Source: Saccharomonospora amisosensis (GTDB lineage Bacteria > Actinomycetota > Actinomycetes > Mycobacteriales > Pseudonocardiaceae). Taken from it: 64,000 bases of DNA. Below the pieces are notes generated by a model, which was given only the letters and a program-made list of their open reading frames with translations, was not told the DNA's origin and made no database searches. The DNA is taken from contig NZ_JAAOYM010000001.1 in assembly GCF_011761185.1 (NCBI RefSeq), positions 4,712,001-4,776,000 of the forward strand. Direction: 5' to 3'. The translations under genes and the position numbers were made by a program. Below are positions 57,380 to 64,000 of the stretch, one piece after another (position 1 is the stretch's first letter; the number at the start of each line of letters is the position of its first letter).

Positions 57380-58204
57380 CTACTTGCGGATCTCCAGCGT
57401 GCAGCACTTCGGTCCACCACCCGCCTTGCGCAACTCGGAGACGTCCACCGGCACCGGCTCGTAGCCGAGATCGGCGAGTTGATCGGCGAGCCGCTTCGCC
57501 TCGGCGGGCAGCACCACGTGGCCGCCGTCGGAGACCCCGTTGAGGCCAAGGCATGCCGCGTCAAGAGCATCCGCGCGCACCGCGTGCGGGAACATCCGCT
57601 CGAGCACCCTTCTCGACCCGGGGGAGAACGCCTCGGGATAGTAGGCGAGTTCGGCAGGGGCGCTATCTCCTGCCTCGCTGAGCACGAACAACGCCGTGTC
57701 GAGGTGGTAGTAGTGCGGGTCCGTCAACCGCAGCGAAACCACCGGAACCCCCAGCACTTCCTGTGCCTCCGCGTGCGCCTCGGGGTCGGTGCGAAAGCCG
57801 GTGCCCGCGAGCAGTTCCCTGCCTGTCCACACGAAGTCGCCTTCGGCCTCGTTGATGCGCGTCGGCATCGTGATGTCGCGGTAGCCGTGATCGACAAACC
57901 AGCGGCGGAAGTGCTCGGCCTCGGCGGCACGCTGCGCCGCCCTGAACCTGGCACCGAGCACCCGGCCGTCGATCACCGTGCCGGAGTTGGCGGCGAACAC
58001 CATGTCCGGTAGCCCCGGTTGGGGCTCGACCTCGTCCACCGTGTGGCCGAGCCGCCGGTAGACATCCCGCAGCGCCGTCCACTGCGCCATCGCCAGCTCC
58101 GGGTCGACCGGCACGCTCGGGTCCATCCACGGGTTGATGGTGTAGTCCACCGCGAAGTACCGGGGTGGACACATGAGGTAGCGCCGGGGCGTTGGTAAGC
58201 GCAT
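57380..58204 (-). CDS. Dimethylarginine dimethylaminohydrolase-like (amidinotransferase family)
   Basis: 274 residues, a pentein-fold enzyme: MCPPRYFAVDYTINPWMD at the N-terminus, DMVFAANSGTVIDG, RRWFVDHGY, EGDFVWTG, the catalytic DPHYYHLDTAL His/Asp segment and Cys267/Cys268 near the C-terminus (GGPKCCTLEI). Such enzymes hydrolyse guanidino groups, giving citrulline or ornithine. Divergent from an Lrp/AsnC gene with 73 bp between starts, which suggests amino-acid-responsive control. The start at 58204 fits the family; a longer frame would run into the regulator. Confidence 0.88.
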   Translation of the reverse strand: MRLPTPRRYLMCPPRYFAVDYTINPWMDPSVPVDPELAMAQWTALRDVYRRLGHTVDEVEPQPGLPDMVFAANSGTVIDGRVLGARFRAAQRAAEAEHFRRWFVDHGYRDITMPTRINEAEGDFVWTGRELLAGTGFRTDPEAHAEAQEVLGVPVVSLRLTDPHYYHLDTALFVLSEAGDSAPAELAYYPEAFSPGSRRVLERMFPHAVRADALDAACLGLNGVSDGGHVVLPAEAKRLADQLADLGYEPVPVDVSELRKAGGGPKCCTLEIRK

Positions 58205-58277
58205 GCTTCGAATGTATGACCCCTTGATCACGCAATCAATCGCGAGCAGTTGCTTATCAGTATGCTTAACATTGCGT

Positions 58278-58733
58278 GTGAACACCTTGGACCAGCGAAT
58301 CGTTTCATGCCTCGTGGCGAACGCCAGGTCGAGCTATGCCGACATCGGCAAGGTGGTGGGACTGTCCGCTCCCGCCGTCAAGAGAAGGGTCGATCGCCTG
58401 CTCGACACGGGTGTCCTGCGCGGCTTCACGGCGGTGGTCGACCCGGAGGCACTCGGCTGGGGTACTGAGGCTTTCGTCGAGGTCCACTGCCACGGCAACG
58501 TCGCTCCCGCACGCATCAGGGCACACCTGGAGCCGTTGCCTGAGGTGGTGGCCGCCTACACGGTGTCGGGCGCCGCGGATGCGATCGTGCACCTGAGAGC
58601 CGCCGACATCCATCATCTGGAGGACGCCCTCGAACGGCTTCGCGGCCTGGAGATCATCGACAGAACCGTGTCCACGGTTGTGCTGTCCACGCTGCTGGAA
58701 CGCTCCCCCGAACCGGGCGCCGGTTCCCAGTAA
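58278..58733 (+). CDS. Lrp/AsnC-family transcriptional regulator
   Basis: 151 residues. The N-terminal helix-turn-helix (LDQRIVSCLVANARSSYADIGKVVGLSAPAVKRRVDRL, in parts) is followed by an RAM/AsnC effector domain (AFVEVHCHGNV, YTVSGAADAIVHLRAAD). The start is GTG at 58278; an upstream frame crosses the AT-rich divergent promoter (TTGATCACGCAATCAATCGCG region) and is rejected. It probably regulates the divergent hydrolase gene in response to arginine or ornithine-type amino acids. Confidence 0.92.
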   Translation: MNTLDQRIVSCLVANARSSYADIGKVVGLSAPAVKRRVDRLLDTGVLRGFTAVVDPEALGWGTEAFVEVHCHGNVAPARIRAHLEPLPEVVAAYTVSGAADAIVHLRAADIHHLEDALERLRGLEIIDRTVSTVVLSTLLERSPEPGAGSQ

Positions 58734-58868
58734 TTGGGACAGGGTATGGTGTTACCGTCGGTCACAGGTAAGCCGGATCACACCGCCGCACGATGGTCAA
58801 AAACAACAAGTAATGTCGAGGTATGAGCGCTCCACGCGCTTAGTCGTGAGAGAGGGATTCCCTGACCC

Positions 58869-60776
58869 ATGAGCACGAGTGCCAGCGACAGCGATACCGA
58901 AGCGCTGTCCGCGACACGACCGACCGAGGTCAACAGGCTCGACCGGGTGGTGATCCGCTTCGCGGGGGACTCCGGCGATGGTATGCAGCTGACCGGCGAC
59001 CGGTTCACCTCGGAGGCGGCGGCGTTCGGCAATGATCTGGCGACCTTGCCGAACTTCCCGGCGGAGATCCGTGCTCCGCAGGGGACGATCCCCGGGGTGT
59101 CGAGTTTCCAGGTGCACTTCGCCGACTACGACATCCTGACGCCTGGAGACCGGCCAGACGTGCTTGTCGCGATGAACCCGGCGGCGCTGAAGGCCAACAT
59201 CGGTGATCTCCCACGGGGTGGGACGGTGATCGTCAACACCGATGAGTTCAACAAGCGCAACCTGACCAAGGTCGGGTACTCCGCAGACCCGCTCGAGGAC
59301 GACTCGCTGGCGGGATTCGAGGTGCACCGCGTCGCCATGTCGACGCTGACCCAGGGGGCACTCTCGGAGACCGGGCTCGGTAAGAAGGACGCCGAGCGCT
59401 GCAAGAACATGTTCGCGCTTGGGTTGCTTTCGTGGATGTACCACCGGCCGACCGAAGGCACCGAGGCATTCCTGCGCGAGAAGTTCGCCACCAAGCCGCA
59501 GATCGCCGAAGCCAACATCCTGGCGTTTCGGGCCGGCTGGAACTACGGCGAGACCACGGAGTCGTTCGCCACGACGTTCGAGGTGGCGCCCGCGGCACTG
59601 CCGACGGGCACGTACCGGCAGATCACCGGCAACACCGCGCTGGCGTACGGGATCGTGGCGGCGGGACAGCGCTGCGGACTGCCGATCCTGCTGGGCACCT
59701 ACCCGATCACCCCGGCCAGCGACGTGCTGCACGAACTGTCCAAGCACAAGAACTTCGGCATCACCACGTTCCAGGCCGAGGACGAGATCGCCGGAATCGG
59801 CGCGGCGCTCGGCGCGTCCTACGGGGGCGCGCTCGGGGTGACGTCCACCTCCGGCCCCGGGATCGCGCTCAAGAGTGAGACCATCGGGCTGGCGGTGATG
59901 ACCGAACTGCCGCTGCTGGTGATCGACGTGCAGCGCGGCGGACCATCCACAGGCCTGCCGACCAAGACCGAACAGGCCGACCTGTTGCAGGCCATGTTCG
60001 GCCGCAACAGCGAGTCCCCGGTGCCGGTGATCGCGCCATGCACCCCCGCGGACTGTTTCGATGCCGCGCTGGAGGCCGCCCGGATCGCGCTGGTCTACCG
60101 CACCCCCGTGCTGTTGCTCTCCGACGGAGCGATCGCCAACGGATCGGAACCGTGGCTGATCCCCGACGTGGCGGACTTGCCGGATCTGCGGGTCGCGTTC
60201 GCGACCGAACCGAACGCCCCCGACGGCTCCGGGGAGTTCTGGCCCTACGTGCGTGACCCCGAGACCCTGGCCCGGCAGTGGGCGATCCCGGGTACGCCGG
60301 GGCTGCAACACCGGATCGGCGGGCTGGAGAAGCAGGACGGCAAGGGCAGCATCTCTTACGACCCGGACAACCACGACCACATGGTGCGGCTGCGCCAGGC
60401 CAAGGTCGACGGCATCACCGTGCCCGACGTGACGGTCGACGACCCCAGCGGCGGTCAGGCGAAAGTGCTCGCGTTGGGTTGGGGCTCCACCTACGGCCCC
60501 ATCGGAGCCGCCTGTCGCCGGGTCCGTAAGCAGGGACTGCCGATCGCGCAGGCCCACCTGCGTCACCTCAACCCCTTCCCCGCCAACCTTGGCGAGGTGC
60601 TTGGCCGCTACGAGCACGTGGTGGTGCCGGAAATGAACATGGGGCAGCTCGCGCTGCTGCTGCGTGCGAAGTACCTGACCGACATCCGTTCCTACACCAA
60701 GGTCGCCGGGCTGCCGTTCAAGGCCGAGGAACTCGAATGCGTCTTCACCGACATCATCAAGGAGGCCACACAGTGA
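58869..60776 (+). CDS. korA: 2-oxoacid:ferredoxin oxidoreductase, alpha subunit
   Basis: 635 residues, a fused gamma-alpha subunit. The gamma domain comes first (RFAGDSGDGMQLTGDRFTSEAA; PAEIRAPQGTIPGVSSFQVHF), then the alpha (pyrimidine-binding) domain with GLPILLGTYPITPASDVLHELSK, FQAEDEIAGIGAALGASY and TSTSGPGIALKSE (each in parts). It decarboxylates 2-oxoglutarate oxidatively with ferredoxin as acceptor, the TCA-cycle bypass in many actinobacteria. ATG behind GAGAGGGATT. Overlaps korB by 4 nt (GTGA). Confidence 0.95.
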   Translation: MSTSASDSDTEALSATRPTEVNRLDRVVIRFAGDSGDGMQLTGDRFTSEAAAFGNDLATLPNFPAEIRAPQGTIPGVSSFQVHFADYDILTPGDRPDVLVAMNPAALKANIGDLPRGGTVIVNTDEFNKRNLTKVGYSADPLEDDSLAGFEVHRVAMSTLTQGALSETGLGKKDAERCKNMFALGLLSWMYHRPTEGTEAFLREKFATKPQIAEANILAFRAGWNYGETTESFATTFEVAPAALPTGTYRQITGNTALAYGIVAAGQRCGLPILLGTYPITPASDVLHELSKHKNFGITTFQAEDEIAGIGAALGASYGGALGVTSTSGPGIALKSETIGLAVMTELPLLVIDVQRGGPSTGLPTKTEQADLLQAMFGRNSESPVPVIAPCTPADCFDAALEAARIALVYRTPVLLLSDGAIANGSEPWLIPDVADLPDLRVAFATEPNAPDGSGEFWPYVRDPETLARQWAIPGTPGLQHRIGGLEKQDGKGSISYDPDNHDHMVRLRQAKVDGITVPDVTVDDPSGGQAKVLALGWGSTYGPIGAACRRVRKQGLPIAQAHLRHLNPFPANLGEVLGRYEHVVVPEMNMGQLALLLRAKYLTDIRSYTKVAGLPFKAEELECVFTDIIKEATQ

Positions 60777-61837
60777 CGGCCACCGATCTGGGGCTGCCCA
60801 CAGCAGGCGGGCTGGACCTCGTCCCCGGTACCGACGAGCCACAGAAGGCCAAGGACTACAAGTCCGACCAGGAAGTGCGCTGGTGCCCCGGTTGCGGCGA
60901 CTACGTCGTGCTCAACACCATCCAGTCCTTCCTGCCCACCCTGGGTCTCAAGCGCGAGAACATCGTGTTCATCTCCGGAATCGGCTGCAGTTCCCGGTTC
61001 CCCTACTACATGAACACCTACGGGATGCACTCCATCCACGGCCGCGCCCCCGCCATCGCTACCGGCCTCGCCACCACGCGCCCCGACCTGTCGGTGTGGG
61101 TCGTCACCGGCGACGGCGACGCCCTCTCCATCGGCGGCAACCACCTCATCCACGCGCTGCGGCGCAACGTCAACCTCAAGATCCTGCTGTTCAACAACCG
61201 GATCTACGGTCTGACCAAGGGCCAGTACTCCCCCACCAGCGACCCCGGCACGGTCACCAAGTCCACCCCGATGGGATCGCTGGACACGCCCTTCAACCCC
61301 GTCTCGCTCGCCCTGGGTGCGGAAGCCACCTTCGTCGGCCGCGCGCTGGACTCCGATCGCAAGGGACTCACCGAGGTCCTCACCGCGGCCGCCCAGCACC
61401 GCGGTTCAGCGCTGGTGGAGATCTACCAGAACTGCCCGATCTTCAACGACGGGGCCTTCGACGTCCTCAAGGACAACGACGAGGCATCCCGTCGCATCAT
61501 CCCGCTGCGGTCGGGTGAACCCGTTCGGTTCGGGCCCGAGGGTGAGTACGGCGTCACCGCGACCGGCTGGGGAGGTCTGGAAGTCGGCAAGGTCTCCGAG
61601 ATCGGGGAGGACAACCTCGTCGTCCACGATCCGACCATCGCCGACACCGCCTACGCCTTCGCGCTCTCCCGCATCGGGGACCAGCACCTCAACCACACCC
61701 CGACGGGCATCTTCCGCCAGGTAACCAGGCCGACCTACGACGACCAGGTCCGGGCGCAACTCGAACAGGCCAAGCAGGCCAGGACACCCGACCTGCAGGC
61801 GCTGCTTCGCGGCAAGGACACCTGGACCGTCAGCTGA
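60773..61837 (+). CDS. korB: 2-oxoacid:ferredoxin oxidoreductase, beta subunit
   Basis: 354 residues, the thiamine-diphosphate subunit. WCPGCGDYVVLN supplies cluster cysteines and ISGIGCSSRFPYYM follows. GDGDALSIGGNHLIHALRRN is the ThDP/magnesium motif, with FNNRIYGLTKGQYSPTS after it. GTG start overlapping the korA stop. No separate ferredoxin gene is adjacent. A hairpin follows directly and is shared with the convergent gene. Confidence 0.95.
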   Translation: MTATDLGLPTAGGLDLVPGTDEPQKAKDYKSDQEVRWCPGCGDYVVLNTIQSFLPTLGLKRENIVFISGIGCSSRFPYYMNTYGMHSIHGRAPAIATGLATTRPDLSVWVVTGDGDALSIGGNHLIHALRRNVNLKILLFNNRIYGLTKGQYSPTSDPGTVTKSTPMGSLDTPFNPVSLALGAEATFVGRALDSDRKGLTEVLTAAAQHRGSALVEIYQNCPIFNDGAFDVLKDNDEASRRIIPLRSGEPVRFGPEGEYGVTATGWGGLEVGKVSEIGEDNLVVHDPTIADTAYAFALSRIGDQHLNHTPTGIFRQVTRPTYDDQVRAQLEQAKQARTPDLQALLRGKDTWTVS

Positions 61838-61841
61838 GAAG

Positions 61842-62924
61842 TCAGCCGAGCGGGCGGAACCCCACCCGCTCGGCATCGGCGGGCGTGCGAAACCAGACCT
61901 CCGCGACCATGCGGGAGAACTGCGGCGAATCCTCGGTGCAGTAGCGCAGTGCCGTCACGCTGGCCTTGACGGTGAAGTCGTCCGACGGCCTAGCACCACC
62001 GGGACGTGGCATCGCGGAACCGGGGCCGAACGGTCCCGGCGGTGATTCCCGCGGCTCCTGCGACTCCGGCGTCTCGCGTGCCGAGGGCGCCGCACCCTTC
62101 GGTGCCACGGTGGGCTCGAACAGCGAACCGCTGTGGCCGCTCGCCGCCTCGGTCTCCGGTTCCCGCCTCGTGACTGGACGAAGCGACGGCTGGATGGGCT
62201 TGGGCGGCTCGAATCCGCCTCGAAGCGCCTGCCTTGGTTGCCGCTTCGGAAGTACCTGGGTCTGCTCGACGGGCGCCTCGTCGTTCGCGGGTGTGTCGCG
62301 GTCACCGAAGGCGTACGCGGGAGGCTGCTCGGCCCCGTTCGCGGTGTCGGCGCCATCGCCGGTGTACTCGGGCTCGTCGTCGGCGGGTGAAGCAGGCTGG
62401 AACAGGCTCGCCACCCGGCGGGGCGGCTCTTCCTGCTCGGCCGCGATGCGGCCCTCCTGTCGCGGCGGCTCCTCCTCGGGTGCCGATTCGGGCTCAAGGA
62501 CCGAGCCCAGGCTCGCACCCGCGGCCGTGTCGAAGCCCGGTTCGGCAGGGGAAGGGTCCGCGGGCACCGCCGGTGGCTCCGGCGAGCGGTAAGCCCGCAG
62601 GCTGTCCTGCTCCGGCCAGCTGGGGGCCGCAGGGATGTGCTGTGTCACCTCGCCCTGCCCGGCCTGCGGCAACGGCTCGACGTACCTGGTGGACGGCATG
62701 GCAGCCACCGGGCCACCCTCCGAGCGACCGCCGCCGGTCCTCGCCTCGTGGCCCCGGTCGGGCGGTGCGGGCCGCGCCGGAGGCGCCGACTGCACCTCCG
62801 TGAGCCTGCGTCGCAGCTCACGGACACTGCGTCGAGCGGGCCGAGCGAGAAAGAGCCAGGAGAGGAGCGCACCAAGCACGAACGCGGCGGCACTGTAGAC
62901 CCATACCTGTCCGAAAATGGACAT
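61842..62924 (-). CDS. Proline-rich membrane-anchored protein
   Basis: 360 residues. One N-terminal helix (VWVYSAAAFVLGALLSWLFL) is followed by a short basic segment (RRSVRELRRRLTEVQ) and about 230 residues of low-complexity Pro/Glu/Ala/Ser sequence. A folded-looking C-terminal 45-residue module comes last (DFTVKASVTALRYC, SPQFSRMVAEVWFRTPADAERVGF). The C-terminal module with its single Cys resembles a small helical domain seen in other actinobacterial envelope proteins. Function unknown. Confidence 0.75.
   Translation of the reverse strand: MSIFGQVWVYSAAAFVLGALLSWLFLARPARRSVRELRRRLTEVQSAPPARPAPPDRGHEARTGGGRSEGGPVAAMPSTRYVEPLPQAGQGEVTQHIPAAPSWPEQDSLRAYRSPEPPAVPADPSPAEPGFDTAAGASLGSVLEPESAPEEEPPRQEGRIAAEQEEPPRRVASLFQPASPADDEPEYTGDGADTANGAEQPPAYAFGDRDTPANDEAPVEQTQVLPKRQPRQALRGGFEPPKPIQPSLRPVTRREPETEAASGHSGSLFEPTVAPKGAAPSARETPESQEPRESPPGPFGPGSAMPRPGGARPSDDFTVKASVTALRYCTEDSPQFSRMVAEVWFRTPADAERVGFRPLG
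61845..61874. terminator. Bidirectional terminator korB / 61842 gene
   Basis: GCCGAGCGGG and CCCGCTCGGC form a 10-bp stem with a 10-nt loop, 8 nt after the korB stop. It lies inside the last codons of the convergent gene, the same arrangement as at 12386. Confidence 0.7.
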
Positions 62925-62940
62925 CCCGACGCTGTCCTCC

Positions 62941-63960
62941 CTAGTGGGTACGTGCGACGAGGTAGTCGGTCACCGACTCGCAGGCGTCCCGCGCCGGAGA
63001 GGATGGCAACGCCTCCAGCTCCGTCCTCGCGCGCTGAGCGTAGTCGGAAAGGGTGACATGTGCGCGATCCAGACCACCAGAAGTCCGCAGCAGTTCGAGC
63101 GCTTCCGCCACCAGCGTGTCGTCGGTGATGGGGCCACCGAGTAGTTCGAAGAGCCTGGGATCGCAGTCCTCGTCGGCGAGCGCGTAGAGCATCGGCAGCG
63201 TCCGCACCCCTTCACGCAGGTCCGTGCCCTGTGACTTGCCCAGTTCGCTCGAAGGGGACGCGATGTCGATGATGTCGTCGGAGATCTGGAACGCCGTGCC
63301 GATGATCTCGCCGAAGCGGTGCAGAGCCTCAGTGTGGTCGGCGGCGGCGCCGGACAGCATGCCGCCAAAGCGTCCGGCGGTGGCGATCAACGAACCGGTC
63401 TTCTGACCGATAACGGAGAGGTAGTGCTCGACCGGGTCCTCACCGTGGCCAGGGCCGACCGTCTCACGCATCTGCCCGGTCACCAGCTCACCGAAAGTCT
63501 CGGCGATGATGCGGGCCGCGTCGGTGCCGAGGTCGGCGACCAGGCGCGAGGCATGTGCGAACAGGTAGTCGCCGGTCAGGATCGCCACCGTGTTGTCCCA
63601 CCTGGCGTTCACGCTGAGCGCGCCGCGGCGCATCGTGGCCTCGTCCATGACGTCGTCGTGGTACAGCGTCGCCAGGTGCACCAGTTCCACCGCGGCGGCG
63701 GCGGTGATCACCGCATCCCGGCCGCCTTCGCCGAACTCGGCTGCCAGCAACGTGAACATGGGCCGGAACCGCTTACCGCCCGCCTCGACCAGATGGCGTG
63801 CCGCCTCGTTGATCGCTTCGACATCACTGCGCACGACTTCGCGAAGCACGTCCTCCACGTCCTCGAGCCCGCCGACGAGCGAGCGCAGCAACGCCTCGTC
63901 GGCGATACGCAGCCCGACCGCAGCGCGCAACTCCTCAATGGCGCCATCACGCACTGACAC
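62941..63960 (-). CDS. Polyprenyl diphosphate synthase
   Basis: 339 residues, a trans-prenyltransferase. The first Asp-rich motif is DDVMD at about 102-106 and the second is DDIID. GGKRFRP is the substrate lysine/arginine motif and TGDYLF follows. It elongates farnesyl diphosphate to a long chain, most likely the menaquinone side chain: in mycobacteria the homologue (grcC1) lies near htpX and the men genes. Chain length cannot be read with confidence. GTG start behind AAAGGGCGG. Confidence 0.92.
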   Translation of the reverse strand: MSVRDGAIEELRAAVGLRIADEALLRSLVGGLEDVEDVLREVVRSDVEAINEAARHLVEAGGKRFRPMFTLLAAEFGEGGRDAVITAAAAVELVHLATLYHDDVMDEATMRRGALSVNARWDNTVAILTGDYLFAHASRLVADLGTDAARIIAETFGELVTGQMRETVGPGHGEDPVEHYLSVIGQKTGSLIATAGRFGGMLSGAAADHTEALHRFGEIIGTAFQISDDIIDIASPSSELGKSQGTDLREGVRTLPMLYALADEDCDPRLFELLGGPITDDTLVAEALELLRTSGGLDRAHVTLSDYAQRARTELEALPSSPARDACESVTDYLVARTH

Positions 63961-64000
63961 GTCGGTTCCGCCCTTTCGGCACTGGGTTCAGGGTCCTCAC

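Overview
The window is high-GC actinobacterial DNA. GTG and TTG starts are common, and ATGA/GTGA translational coupling is frequent. Gene content and order suggest a member of the Pseudonocardiaceae: tRNA-Thr/tRNA-Met/rpmG cluster, lon behind an HspR-type HAIR site, SARP regulator, WhiB-like protein, and htpX/rmlA/yajQ next to tRNA-Tyr near a menaquinone-type polyprenyl synthase. The family assignment is an inference.

1-14.7 kb is mostly housekeeping and catabolic. It holds rpmG with two tRNAs, a membrane GGDEF/EAL phosphodiesterase, a GNAT protein, Lon, a Rieske monooxygenase/small protein/reductase/IclR unit of the vanillate-demethylase type, three tandem copies of a short palindromic repeat, a DUF2630 protein, a stand-alone cytochrome oxidase subunit I (ctaD), a ZIP metal transporter, a DUF309 protein and an isocitrate lyase/PEP mutase family enzyme. 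14.8-20.0 kb is a GntR-controlled N-methylhydantoinase (hyuA-hyuB) plus carbamoylsarcosine-amidase-like operon.

20.0-35.4 kb is a biosynthetic gene cluster on the minus strand. Twelve close or overlapping genes encode an ornithine-cyclodeaminase-like enzyme, two ATP-grasp ligases, a clavaminate-synthase-like Fe/2OG dioxygenase, an SDR, a class III aminotransferase, a KAS III, an acyl-CoA dehydrogenase, a hotdog thioesterase, an MFS exporter, a FemAB-like acyltransferase and a beta-keto acid cleavage enzyme. A large SARP/NB-ARC/TPR regulator lies upstream with a perfect CRP-type palindrome before it. A 31-codon mini-gene with a strong ribosome binding site and its own terminator diverges from the operon; it is the most likely undescribed component. 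No NRPS or PKS module and no acyl carrier protein is present. The set looks like a carrier-free pathway that makes an unusual amino acid and joins it through ATP-grasp and FemAB-type amide bonds.

35.9-38.7 kb holds a DHFR-like reductase, then two hypothetical genes flanked on the left by a decayed copy of the tRNA-Tyr attachment region. 38.73-53.86 kb is an integrated actinomycete integrative and conjugative element (AICE). It is bounded by a 122-bp direct repeat containing the 3' part and terminator of tRNA-Tyr. It carries int, xis, a Prim-Pol/WhiB/ATPase replication module, an FtsK-type TraB transfer protein with DUF2637/Spd-like membrane proteins, a KorSA-like GntR repressor, a NUDIX protein, and arrayed 8-bp AAACCCGG repeats that resemble TraB recognition sequences or iterons. 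Its cargo is a KsgA-like methyltransferase coupled to an HTH/TPR regulator.

53.8-64 kb returns to the core genome: tRNA-Tyr, yajQ, rmlA, htpX, about 1 kb with decayed coding sequence, a dimethylarginine-dimethylaminohydrolase-like gene divergent from an Lrp/AsnC regulator, 2-oxoacid:ferredoxin oxidoreductase korA-korB, a proline-rich membrane-anchored protein and a polyprenyl diphosphate synthase.
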